DNA from: an uncultured bacterium
GTDB taxonomy: Bacteria; Bacillota; Clostridia; Oscillospirales; Acutalibacteraceae
Length of the DNA stretch: 5,670 bases
NCBI GenBank assembly: GCA_945949625.1
Contig: CAMFFI010000083.1
Span: 1-5,670 of the forward strand
Reading direction: 5' to 3'
Shown: one piece after another, positions 1 through 4,863 of the stretch
Position numbering within the stretch: the first letter of the stretch is position 1
Layout of the letters: every line of letters begins with the position of its first letter
Program-made: the position numbers and the translations under genes
Notes under the pieces: model-generated
Database searches by the model: none
The model's input: the letters and a program-made list of their open reading frames with translations, nothing else
What the model was told of the DNA's origin: nothing

Positions 1-223
1 TACAGGCGAGGTTTTAAATGTAATCAAAGGACTTAAAAGCTCCGACAGCACAATGATTGTTGTAACTCACGAGATAGAGTTTGCAAGAGATGTAGCTGAT
101 AAAAGTATCTTTATGGCTGACGGAGTTATAGCGGAACAGGGGACTCCTGAGCAGGTAATTGGAAATCCCCAAAACCCGAGAACAAAAGCTTTTTTATCAA
201 GGTTCAATCAAAATTTCAGTTAA
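1..223 (+). CDS. Polar amino-acid ABC transporter ATP-binding protein, C-terminal end (partial)
   Basis: This is the last 73 codons of an ATPase whose 5' part lies outside the window; the reading frame starts at base 2 and stops with TAA at 221-223. The fragment holds the H-loop as VVTHE followed by FARDVAD, then IFMADG, then the tail NPQNPRTKAFLSRF. That tail, and the glutamate after the H-loop histidine, are typical of the GlnQ/HisP/ArtM group of ATPases, which power uptake of polar amino acids such as glutamine, arginine, histidine or cystine. The protein would act as a cytoplasmic dimer bound to a two-subunit permease. Walker A, Walker B and the signature motif are not in view. The substrate cannot be read from this end, so no gene symbol is given. 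A terminator 13 nt after the stop closes the unit, so permease and binding-protein genes, if linked, should lie upstream. Confidence 0.9.
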   Translation, partial: TGEVLNVIKGLKSSDSTMIVVTHEIEFARDVADKSIFMADGVIAEQGTPEQVIGNPQNPRTKAFLSRFNQNFS

Positions 224-236
224 AAATAATGATTTT

Positions 237-275
237 GCCCCGATGTACGGTTATTCGTATGTCGGGGCTTTTAAT
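237..275 (+). terminator. Intrinsic terminator after the ABC transporter ATPase gene
   Basis: Thirteen paired bases are seen: arm GCCCCGATGTACG (237-249) against CGTATGTCGGGGC (256-268), with two G-T wobbles and a six-base loop GTTATT. TTTT and an AT-rich run follow. The outer seven pairs are perfect and GC-rich. It separates the transporter unit from the next promoter. Its core resembles that of the terminator at 4750-4790. Confidence 0.9.
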
Positions 276-310
276 TATGTATCAGTATAAAAAGTCTGCA
301 ACAAATTCAT

Positions 311-326
311 TTATGCTATTGCATAA
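311..326. repeat. Inverted repeat upstream of the lipoprotein promoter
   Basis: TTATGC (311-316) and GCATAA (321-326) are perfect inverted copies around TATT. The centre is about 44 bp before the inferred transcription start near 363. That is close to where class II activators bind, just upstream of a poor -35 region. The arms are short and AT-rich, so chance is possible; no regulator family is recognised. Confidence 0.35.
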
Positions 327-328
327 TC

Positions 329-356
329 GGTCAAAATTTAGTACACTAAATATAAT
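329..356 (+). promoter_or_regulatory. Candidate promoter of the lipoprotein-pyrKD operon
   Basis: A perfect -10 hexamer TATAAT lies at 351-356. The best -35 positions, GGTCAA (329-334, 16-bp spacer) or CGGTCA (328-333, 17-bp spacer), match the consensus poorly. The inferred start near 363 would leave a leader of only about 13 nt, with the SD GGTGGTG (364-370) almost at the 5' end. A weaker alternative is TTGCAT (319-324) with TACACT (342-347). The poor -35 and the nearby palindromes suggest regulation, but this is inference. Confidence 0.5.
336..351. repeat. Palindrome in the promoter spacer, candidate operator
   Basis: ATTTAGT (336-342) and ACTAAAT (345-351) are perfect inverted copies separated by AC. 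The element fills the spacer and touches the first base of the TATAAT box, where a bound repressor would block RNA polymerase. It does not match an operator I know exactly; the half-site is loosely like that of FapR, but the spacing is too short for that 17-bp site. Confidence 0.45.
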
Positions 357-375
357 GATATTTGGTGGTGATTAG

Positions 376-1689
376 TTGAAAAAAAGAGCAGGTGCATTTG
401 CCCTATTATTTGTGATTCTATTTGTTTTTTGCTCATGCTCTGATGATGTAAATGGCGGTAAAGAAACTGTAACAGCCCTTGCCACACAGGCACCATCAAC
501 CATTAACAAAACAGATAACGATTATACCCGCAATTATACGGCGGTAAAGCTGAGCCTTGGCTATGAGGGGCTTGAAAATGACGAACAAAGAACCTGTTAT
601 CAGGCTATGGACGAGAAGTCCGAGACTGTAACCGATAAGGTTTCCGATGCAAATTCTTATCTTTCGGAAGAAATCTATCTGCCTGCACAGGTCAGCGAGA
701 GGGATATTTTTATTGCTCTTACTGCTTATAAGTACGATAACCCGGGAAAATTCTGGCTTAAGGAGTCCTTTACAAGCTGTGAATATGACGGAGGAACAAT
801 TATAAGACTTTGCTCATATTATTCTGCTGAAGAATTAACTGAAAAGAAAGAAAAATTTCAGAATAAAGTTTCCGAAATTTTAGGCTCTCTCGAAAGCGGT
901 ATGTCCCAATATGAGCTTGAGCTTTATATTCACGATTATTTACTGGAAAACTGTGAATATGACAGTGCCGCAGCCGACTCGGTTTACAGCACTACCGTTG
1001 AGGATTCCTCAAATGCCTTTACAAGCTACGGCGCTTTGGTTGAAGGAAAGGCAATCTGCCAGGGATATACAGACGCTGTGAGCTATTTGCTTTCCTGCGT
1101 GGGAATTGAAAATACTGAGATTTCCGGCACAAGTCAGGGCGGCAATCATATTTGGAATGCAGTAAAAATCGACGGTGAATGGTATTATCTTGACACAACC
1201 TGGGATGACCACGGCGATAAGGCATATCAACACGATTATTTTAACATTACAACGGCTCAGCTTGAAAAGGACCATATTATTGCAGAAACATATGACCGTC
1301 TGTCCGATGAAAAAATAACAGGCGGAGAAAGCAGCTTAGGATGTAATTTTAATATTTTTATTCCACAATGCGACTCTATTGAAAATAACTTTTATGCAAA
1401 AAGCGGTGCCGTTTTGCAGGCAATTGATGAAAAAAACGATAACATTATTGCACAAGAGCTTTTGCAGACGGTTTTAAAGGGTGAAGAGTATTTTCACATA
1501 TATGTTGATGAAGAGTATATATCTTTTGATTATGCCTGTGAACAGCTTTTTGACCCGTATATTTATCATTTTCAAAGCTATGTGGATATTGTAAATCCAC
1601 AGCTTGAAAATTGTCAGCTTGACTATTCTGCGGCTATTGTCAAAAAAGAGCATTTAAGCGTAATAACAGTAAGATTAAGTTATCAGTAA
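376..1689 (+). CDS. Transglutaminase-like domain lipoprotein
   Basis: A 437-residue secreted lipoprotein. The N-terminus has a short basic start (KKR), a hydrophobic stretch at about 7-18 and a lipobox ending FCSC, with Cys21 (or less likely Cys19) as the lipidated residue. A low-complexity Ser/Thr linker follows. Residues 55-200 resemble the helical region often found before the catalytic domain in clostridial transglutaminase-like proteins (IHDYLLENCEYD). The papain-fold core is clear: Cys228 in GKAICQGY, His258 in GNHIWN and Asp273 in YYLDTTWDD, so the triad is intact. Residues 320-437 match no domain I recognise. Substrate is unknown; family members may act as proteases or on cell-wall or surface proteins. 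The start is TTG, chosen because SD GGTGGTG ends five bases before it and the signal peptide begins there. It heads the operon, and its stop overlaps the SD of pyrK. Confidence 0.88.
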   Translation: MKKRAGAFALLFVILFVFCSCSDDVNGGKETVTALATQAPSTINKTDNDYTRNYTAVKLSLGYEGLENDEQRTCYQAMDEKSETVTDKVSDANSYLSEEIYLPAQVSERDIFIALTAYKYDNPGKFWLKESFTSCEYDGGTIIRLCSYYSAEELTEKKEKFQNKVSEILGSLESGMSQYELELYIHDYLLENCEYDSAAADSVYSTTVEDSSNAFTSYGALVEGKAICQGYTDAVSYLLSCVGIENTEISGTSQGGNHIWNAVKIDGEWYYLDTTWDDHGDKAYQHDYFNITTAQLEKDHIIAETYDRLSDEKITGGESSLGCNFNIFIPQCDSIENNFYAKSGAVLQAIDEKNDNIIAQELLQTVLKGEEYFHIYVDEEYISFDYACEQLFDPYIYHFQSYVDIVNPQLENCQLDYSAAIVKKEHLSVITVRLSYQ

Positions 1690-1693
1690 GGAG
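1688..1693 (+). promoter_or_regulatory. SD of pyrK, overlapping the lipoprotein stop codon
   Basis: AAGGAG shares two bases with the TAA of the lipoprotein gene (1687-1689) and sits 8 nt before the pyrK ATG at 1702. Ribosomes ending the first gene would finish on the start signal of the second, which suggests translational coupling. Confidence 0.8.
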
Positions 1694-1701
1694 CTATAAA
1701 A

Positions 1702-2457
1702 ATGAAGTATGACGCACAAGCCTTTGAGCTTATAAGCAATAAGGAAATAGCAAACGGGATTTTTGACTGGACGGTAAAAAACAAAAGCCTGTCCTCGATT
1801 GCACAGCCGGGACAGTTTGCGCACATAGCAGTTCCGGGTAAAACTCTCAGAAGGCCTATTTCCATTTGTGATACAGACGGCGAAAACTTAAGACTGGTAT
1901 TTCAGGTTAAAGGTCAGGGAACAGAAATAATGTCACAGCTTAAAGAGGGCGCAAGTGTGGATATTATTGCCCCCTTAGGCAACGGCTTTAAAATTGAAAA
2001 GGGCAAAAAATACTGCTTTATCGGCGGCGGTATCGGCGTTCCTCCAATGCTTTATGCGGCTAAAGCCGCCTGTAAGCCTTTGGTAATAACAGGCTTCAGA
2101 AGCAAGGATTTTGTTATTTTGCAGGATGATTTTAAAAGCATCGGCGCCGATTTAGTGCTTGCAACCGACGATGGCTCTACCGGTATTCACGGCTTTGTTA
2201 CCGATGTTTTAAAGGAAAGAATAAACGAGGTTGACGAAATTTGTGCCTGCGGACCTTTCCCAATGCTGAGAGCTGTTGCACAGGCGGCAAAGGAAAACAA
2301 TAAACCCTGTCAGGTATCTCTTGAAGAAAGAATGGGCTGTGGTGTAGGCGCTTGTCTTGTTTGTGCCTGCAAGGTGAAAAGAGCAAACGGAGAAGAGGAG
2401 TACCTGCACGTTTGCAAAAACGGTCCCGTATTTAATGCAGAGGAGGTTGTTTTTTAA
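1702..2457 (+). CDS. pyrK: Dihydroorotate dehydrogenase B, electron-transfer subunit
   Basis: This 251-residue flavo-iron-sulfur subunit passes electrons from the PyrD flavin to NAD+ in the fourth step of UMP synthesis, in the cytoplasm as a PyrD2-PyrK2 complex. In order, the sequence shows an FAD-binding barrel with RRPISICD (50-57) and APLGNGF (90-96), an NAD-binding half with FIGGGIGVPPM (106-116) and CACGPFPMLRA (181-191), and a C-terminal [2Fe-2S] site with Cys213, Cys218, Cys221 and Cys238 (C-x4-C-x2-C-x16-C). All expected ligands are present and the length is normal for the family. The ATG start follows AAGGAG by 8 nt. Its stop overlaps the pyrD start by one base, as expected for subunits made in equal amounts. 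Other FAD/NAD-binding oxidoreductase subunits share this fold, but the cysteine pattern and the pyrD neighbour settle the call. Confidence 0.97.
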   Translation: MKYDAQAFELISNKEIANGIFDWTVKNKSLSSIAQPGQFAHIAVPGKTLRRPISICDTDGENLRLVFQVKGQGTEIMSQLKEGASVDIIAPLGNGFKIEKGKKYCFIGGGIGVPPMLYAAKAACKPLVITGFRSKDFVILQDDFKSIGADLVLATDDGSTGIHGFVTDVLKERINEVDEICACGPFPMLRAVAQAAKENNKPCQVSLEERMGCGVGACLVCACKVKRANGEEEYLHVCKNGPVFNAEEVVF

Positions 2458-3368
2458 TGGCTGATTTAAAGGTAAATGTAGCCGGGGTGGAGTTTTCAAA
2501 TCCCTTAATTGCCGCTTCGGGAAGATTTGGCTTTGGAAGAGAATATAATGAATTTTATCCGCTTTCTGTTCTGGGCGGAATTTCCTGCAAGGGTATAACT
2601 CTGAAAAAACGTGACGGAAATCCTCCGCCGAGAATTGCGGAGACACCATCGGGCATTTTAAATGCAGTCGGACTTCAGAATCCCGGAGTTGACCATTTTA
2701 TTGAAAAGGATTTGCCCTGGCTTAAAGAGCAAGATACGGTTATTATTGCAAATATTGCAGGAAATACAGAGGAAGACTATTGTATGATGGCTGAAAAGTT
2801 CAGCGACAGTGACGTTGATATGATAGAGATGAATATTTCCTGTCCCAATGTTAAAAGCGGCGGTGTTCAGTTTGGAACAAGCTGTGCAACAGTAGGCGCA
2901 ATAACTAAAGCAGTAAGGGCAAAATGTAAAAAGCCGCTTATTGTCAAGCTCAGTCCCAATGTTGCAAATATTGCAGATATTGCGCTTTCGGCAGAGGCAG
3001 AGGGTGCAGACGCACTGTCTATGATAAATACCTTAACGGGTATGAGAATTGATATAAACACACGCAGACCGATTATAAGAAACAATACGGGAGGACTCAG
3101 CGGACCGGCTGTTTTTCCTGTTGCGGTAAGAATGGTCTGGCAGGCGGCAAGTGCTGTTAAAATTCCTATAATCGGAATGGGTGGAATTTCTACCTGGCAG
3201 GACGCTGTGGAAATGCTTATTGCAGGAGCAACTGCGTTGCAGATTGGTACTGTTTTGTTTTCCGACCCGTACGCTCCTGTTAAAATTTGCGAGGGCTTAA
3301 GCAAATTTATGGACGAAAACGGAATTAAAAGTATTTCCGAAATAAGCGGTACAATTAAACCCTGGTAA
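2457..3368 (+). CDS. pyrD: Dihydroorotate dehydrogenase B, catalytic subunit
   Basis: A 303-residue FMN-binding TIM-barrel enzyme (class 1B) that oxidises dihydroorotate to orotate. Visible landmarks are NPLIAASGRFGFG (15-27), Lys45 in CKGITLKKRDGN, NAVGLQNPG (69-77), the catalytic-base loop NISCPNV with Cys129, the FMN-contact lysine in IVKLSPN (162-168), NTLTG (191-195), NTGGLSGPA (210-218), and the phosphate-binding IGMGGI and QIGTVLF near 239 and 262. Cys as catalytic base, rather than Ser, is the class 1 mark and fits a partner PyrK. The start ATG overlaps the pyrK stop (TAATG) and is preceded by AGGAGG at 2441-2446, ten bases upstream. No PyrR attenuator or other pyrimidine-responsive leader is visible upstream of the operon, and no other pyr gene is in the window. 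Confidence 0.97.
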   Translation: MADLKVNVAGVEFSNPLIAASGRFGFGREYNEFYPLSVLGGISCKGITLKKRDGNPPPRIAETPSGILNAVGLQNPGVDHFIEKDLPWLKEQDTVIIANIAGNTEEDYCMMAEKFSDSDVDMIEMNISCPNVKSGGVQFGTSCATVGAITKAVRAKCKKPLIVKLSPNVANIADIALSAEAEGADALSMINTLTGMRIDINTRRPIIRNNTGGLSGPAVFPVAVRMVWQAASAVKIPIIGMGGISTWQDAVEMLIAGATALQIGTVLFSDPYAPVKICEGLSKFMDENGIKSISEISGTIKPW

Positions 3369-3374
3369 AATAAT

Positions 3375-3404
3375 TTGAAAAAATTATCACATACTATTTA
3401 CAAT
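3375..3404 (+). promoter_or_regulatory. Internal promoter before the DUF421 gene
   Basis: TTGAAA (3375-3380) and TACAAT (3399-3404) each match the sigma-A consensus at five of six positions with an 18-bp spacer. The start would fall near 3411, just before the SD-like bases at 3412-3420 and the ATG at 3429. This would let the DUF421 gene and ruvX be transcribed apart from pyrKD. Confidence 0.5.
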
Positions 3405-3411
3405 ATGTTTC

Positions 3412-3420
3412 AAAGGCAGG
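3412..3420 (+). promoter_or_regulatory. SD region that decides the DUF421 start
   Basis: AAAGGCAGG gives purine matches 8-12 nt before ATG 3429. The competing TTG at 3375 has no SD before it. The choice of 3429 also fits the usual family N-terminus, where the first membrane helix starts at once. Confidence 0.55.
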
Positions 3421-3428
3421 TAAACAGT

Positions 3429-4133
3429 ATGGATATTTTAAAGGTTATATTGGCTACGTTCGGCTCCTTGATTGCGTTGTTTATTTTAACCAAGTTAATA
3501 GGAAACAAGCAGATTTCCGAGCTTAATATGTTCGATTACGTAAACGGAATTACAATAGGCTCTATTGCGGCTGAAATGGCAACCACGCTTGACAGCAGTT
3601 TTATTCAGCCGCTTATTGCTATGGTGATTTATGCGCTTGTTACTTTTGTACTTTCAATTGCGGCTAATAAAAATATGAAAATTCGCCGTTTGTTTACGGG
3701 CAGGTCAATTTTTATTTACGATAAAGGTAAAATATTCAAAGAAAATCTAAAGGTTGCAAAGCTTGATGTTAATGAATTTCTGGCACAGTGCAGAATACAG
3801 GGTTATTTCAGCCTTGATGAGATTGAAACAGCAATTCTTGAATCAAACGGAAAAATTTCTATTCTGCCTAAAGCGCAGAACCGTCCCTGTACTCCGTCGG
3901 ATTTGGCAATTTCCGTACCAAAAGAAAGACCGGGAGTTAATGTTATATTAGACGGTGAAATTCTTGAAAGAAACCTGAAATATACAGGAAATGATGAAAA
4001 CTGGCTTGCAAAGCAATTGAAGAAACAGGGAAAAACCGTTAAAGAGGTTTTTTTAGGAGTTTGCAACAGTGACAATAACTTAGAAATTTTTGATATAAAT
4101 AAAGAAAAGCCGCTTAATGATATATTCGGCTAA
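3429..4133 (+). CDS. DUF421 / YetF-family membrane protein
   Basis: A 234-residue integral membrane protein of the YetF (DUF421) family, whose biochemical role is not established; related proteins in spore formers affect the spore inner membrane. Hydrophobic segments lie at about 4-22, 38-53 (weak) and 58-78. The family pattern LIGNKQISELNMFDYVNGI (23-41) and then GSIAAEMA (44-51) is clear. After the third helix comes a soluble domain: IFIYDKGKI (94-102), then LDVNEFLAQCRIQGYFSLDE (112-131), then ILPKAQNRPCTPSDL (145-159). A second conserved stretch is VILDGEI (172-178). The start could be TTG 3375 (252 residues), but the extra 18 residues are not typical of the family and the TTG is better explained as a -35 box. 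The gene lies 60 nt after pyrD and 10 nt before ruvX. Confidence 0.88.
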   Translation: MDILKVILATFGSLIALFILTKLIGNKQISELNMFDYVNGITIGSIAAEMATTLDSSFIQPLIAMVIYALVTFVLSIAANKNMKIRRLFTGRSIFIYDKGKIFKENLKVAKLDVNEFLAQCRIQGYFSLDEIETAILESNGKISILPKAQNRPCTPSDLAISVPKERPGVNVILDGEILERNLKYTGNDENWLAKQLKKQGKTVKEVFLGVCNSDNNLEIFDINKEKPLNDIFG

Positions 4134-4137
4134 GGAG
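4132..4137 (+). promoter_or_regulatory. SD of ruvX, overlapping the DUF421 stop codon
   Basis: AAGGAG overlaps the TAA at 4131-4133 and stands 6 nt before ATG 4144, fixing the ruvX start there rather than at the in-frame ATG 4117, which has no SD. The same TAAGGAG fusion is seen between the lipoprotein gene and pyrK. Confidence 0.8.
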
Positions 4138-4143
4138 ATTAAA

Positions 4144-4563
4144 ATGATAATTGCAGCGGTAGATTTGGGAAAAGCAAGAACAGGTATTGCGGTTTGCGAT
4201 AAAAGCGAAATGCTTGCGTCTCCCTATACTGTAATTGAAGAAAAATATATGCCGAAGTGCATTGAAAAGGTGGCAGACGCCGTTAAACAGGCAAACGCAC
4301 AGCTGATTGTGGTAGGACTTCCGAAAAATATGGACGGTTCGGAGGGGGAAAGTGCAAAAAATGCTCGAGCCTTTGCCGCAGAGCTTGAAAAGCTTACAAA
4401 TATTAAAACCTGTATGCAGGATGAAAGAGGAACAACAATAACCGCGCACAATTACCTCAACACAACTAATACAAGGGGCAAAAAGCGAAAGGCTGTTGTT
4501 GACGCAGTAGCCGCAACTATAATTTTGCAGGATTTTTTAGACGGCAGGAAATGCCGTACATAA
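4144..4563 (+). CDS. ruvX: RuvX/YqgF-family RNase H-fold nuclease
   Basis: A 139-residue cytoplasmic protein with the RNase H-like fold of YqgF, a near-universal bacterial family described as a putative Holliday junction resolvase; in E. coli it has been tied to 16S rRNA 5'-end processing. The three expected acidic active-site residues are visible: Asp7 in VDLGKARTGIAV, Glu94 in QDERGTT and Asp120 in VVDAVAATIILQDFLD. GLPKNMDGSEGE (58-69) and TRGKKRK (110-116) are also family-typical. Full length matches the usual 135-145 residues. ATG 4144 was chosen over ATG 4117 because of the SD and because family members begin just before the first strand. In many Firmicutes this gene follows alaS and ireB; here it follows a DUF421 gene. 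The last codons form a hairpin with no T-run. Confidence 0.94.
   Translation: MIIAAVDLGKARTGIAVCDKSEMLASPYTVIEEKYMPKCIEKVADAVKQANAQLIVVGLPKNMDGSEGESAKNARAFAAELEKLTNIKTCMQDERGTTITAHNYLNTTNTRGKKRKAVVDAVAATIILQDFLDGRKCRT
4541..4557 (+). other. Hairpin over the 3' end of ruvX, no T-run
   Basis: ACGGCA (4541-4546) pairs perfectly with TGCCGT (4552-4557) around the loop GGAAA. It lies in the last coding codons, just before the TAA at 4561-4563. No T-run follows, so it is not a standard intrinsic terminator. It could protect a transcript 3' end or be coincidence. Bases 4564-4616 after it are AT-rich and hold nothing I recognise. Confidence 0.4.
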
Positions 4564-4616
4564 AATAAATATATTAAAAATTCATAAAGTAAATCACTTT
4601 TTCAAAAAGGTATTTA

Positions 4617-4645
4617 TTGACATAGTAATTGCAATATGATATAAT
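4617..4645 (+). promoter_or_regulatory. Consensus sigma-A promoter of the tRNA-Gln gene
   Basis: Perfect TTGACA (4617-4622), a 17-bp spacer and perfect TATAAT (4640-4645), with an extended -10 TG at 4637-4638. The transcription start should fall near 4652, giving a tRNA 5' leader of about 17 nt. It is the strongest promoter in the window, as expected for stable RNA. Confidence 0.93.
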
Positions 4646-4668
4646 CCTAATGTTGCAATTTAAAATAT

Positions 4669-4743
4669 TGGGCTGTCGCCAAGCGGTAAGGCAACGGACT
4701 TTGACTCCGTCACCCGTGGGTTCGAATCCCGCCAGCCCAGCCA
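4669..4743 (+). tRNA. tRNA-Gln (anticodon TTG)
   Basis: A complete 75-nt cloverleaf with encoded CCA. Acceptor arms TGGGCTG (4669-4675) and CAGCCCA (4733-4739) pair in full; the discriminator is G4740 and CCA is 4741-4743. The D arm is GCC/GGC, the anticodon stem ACGGA/TCCGT encloses CTTTGAC with anticodon TTG at 4701-4703, and the T loop is TTCGAAT. The T at position 1 (T-A first pair) is a usual feature of bacterial tRNA-Gln. The anticodon reads CAA and, by wobble, CAG. It is a lone tRNA gene with its own promoter and terminator. In many Gram-positive bacteria this tRNA is first charged with Glu and then amidated by GatCAB; that is general knowledge, not visible here. Confidence 0.98.
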
Positions 4744-4749
4744 ACCCAG

Positions 4750-4790
4750 TGCCTCGGTACGCAAGTCGCGTATCGGGGTATTTTTATTTA
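4750..4790 (+). terminator. Intrinsic terminator of the tRNA-Gln gene
   Basis: Thirteen consecutive pairs, including G-T wobbles: TGCCTCGGTACGC (4750-4762) against GCGTATCGGGGTA (4768-4780), loop AAGTC, then TTTTTATTTATTT. It begins 7 nt after the CCA end. From here to 4863 I see no further gene and no convincing promoter for the next one. Confidence 0.9.
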
Positions 4791-4863
4791 TTTCAGTTTG
4801 TTTTTCTAAATCAAAGTTTGTTTTCGGTGAAAATCACGTTTCTTTTGTGAGGGAATAACATAT

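Noticed and set aside
224..375. PyrR attenuator or other pyrimidine-sensing leader before the operon
   Set aside because: The only strong hairpin (237-268) belongs to the upstream gene, and the inferred leader after the TATAAT at 351-356 is too short for an attenuator.
2209..2649. Open reading frame on the minus strand opposite pyrK and pyrD
   Set aside because: It lies wholly against two well-supported genes, its product looks like no protein family, and it has no promoter context. The same holds for the minus-strand frames at 2867-3304, 1009-1275 and 4114-4449.
4597..4609. CTTTTT-C-AAAAAG palindrome between ruvX and the tRNA promoter
   Set aside because: The centre is one base, too small for an RNA hairpin loop; opening it leaves only A-T pairs and no T-run, so it is not a terminator.
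4827..4837. GTGA-AAA-TCAC inverted repeat upstream of the SOD-family gene
   Set aside because: Four-base arms are common by chance and no good promoter surrounds it. It does not match the PerR box, which I looked for because of the SOD.
4629..4850. Plus-strand open frame of 73 codons across the tRNA-Gln gene
   Set aside because: It runs through the promoter, the whole tRNA and its terminator, has no SD, and its product reads as translated tRNA.
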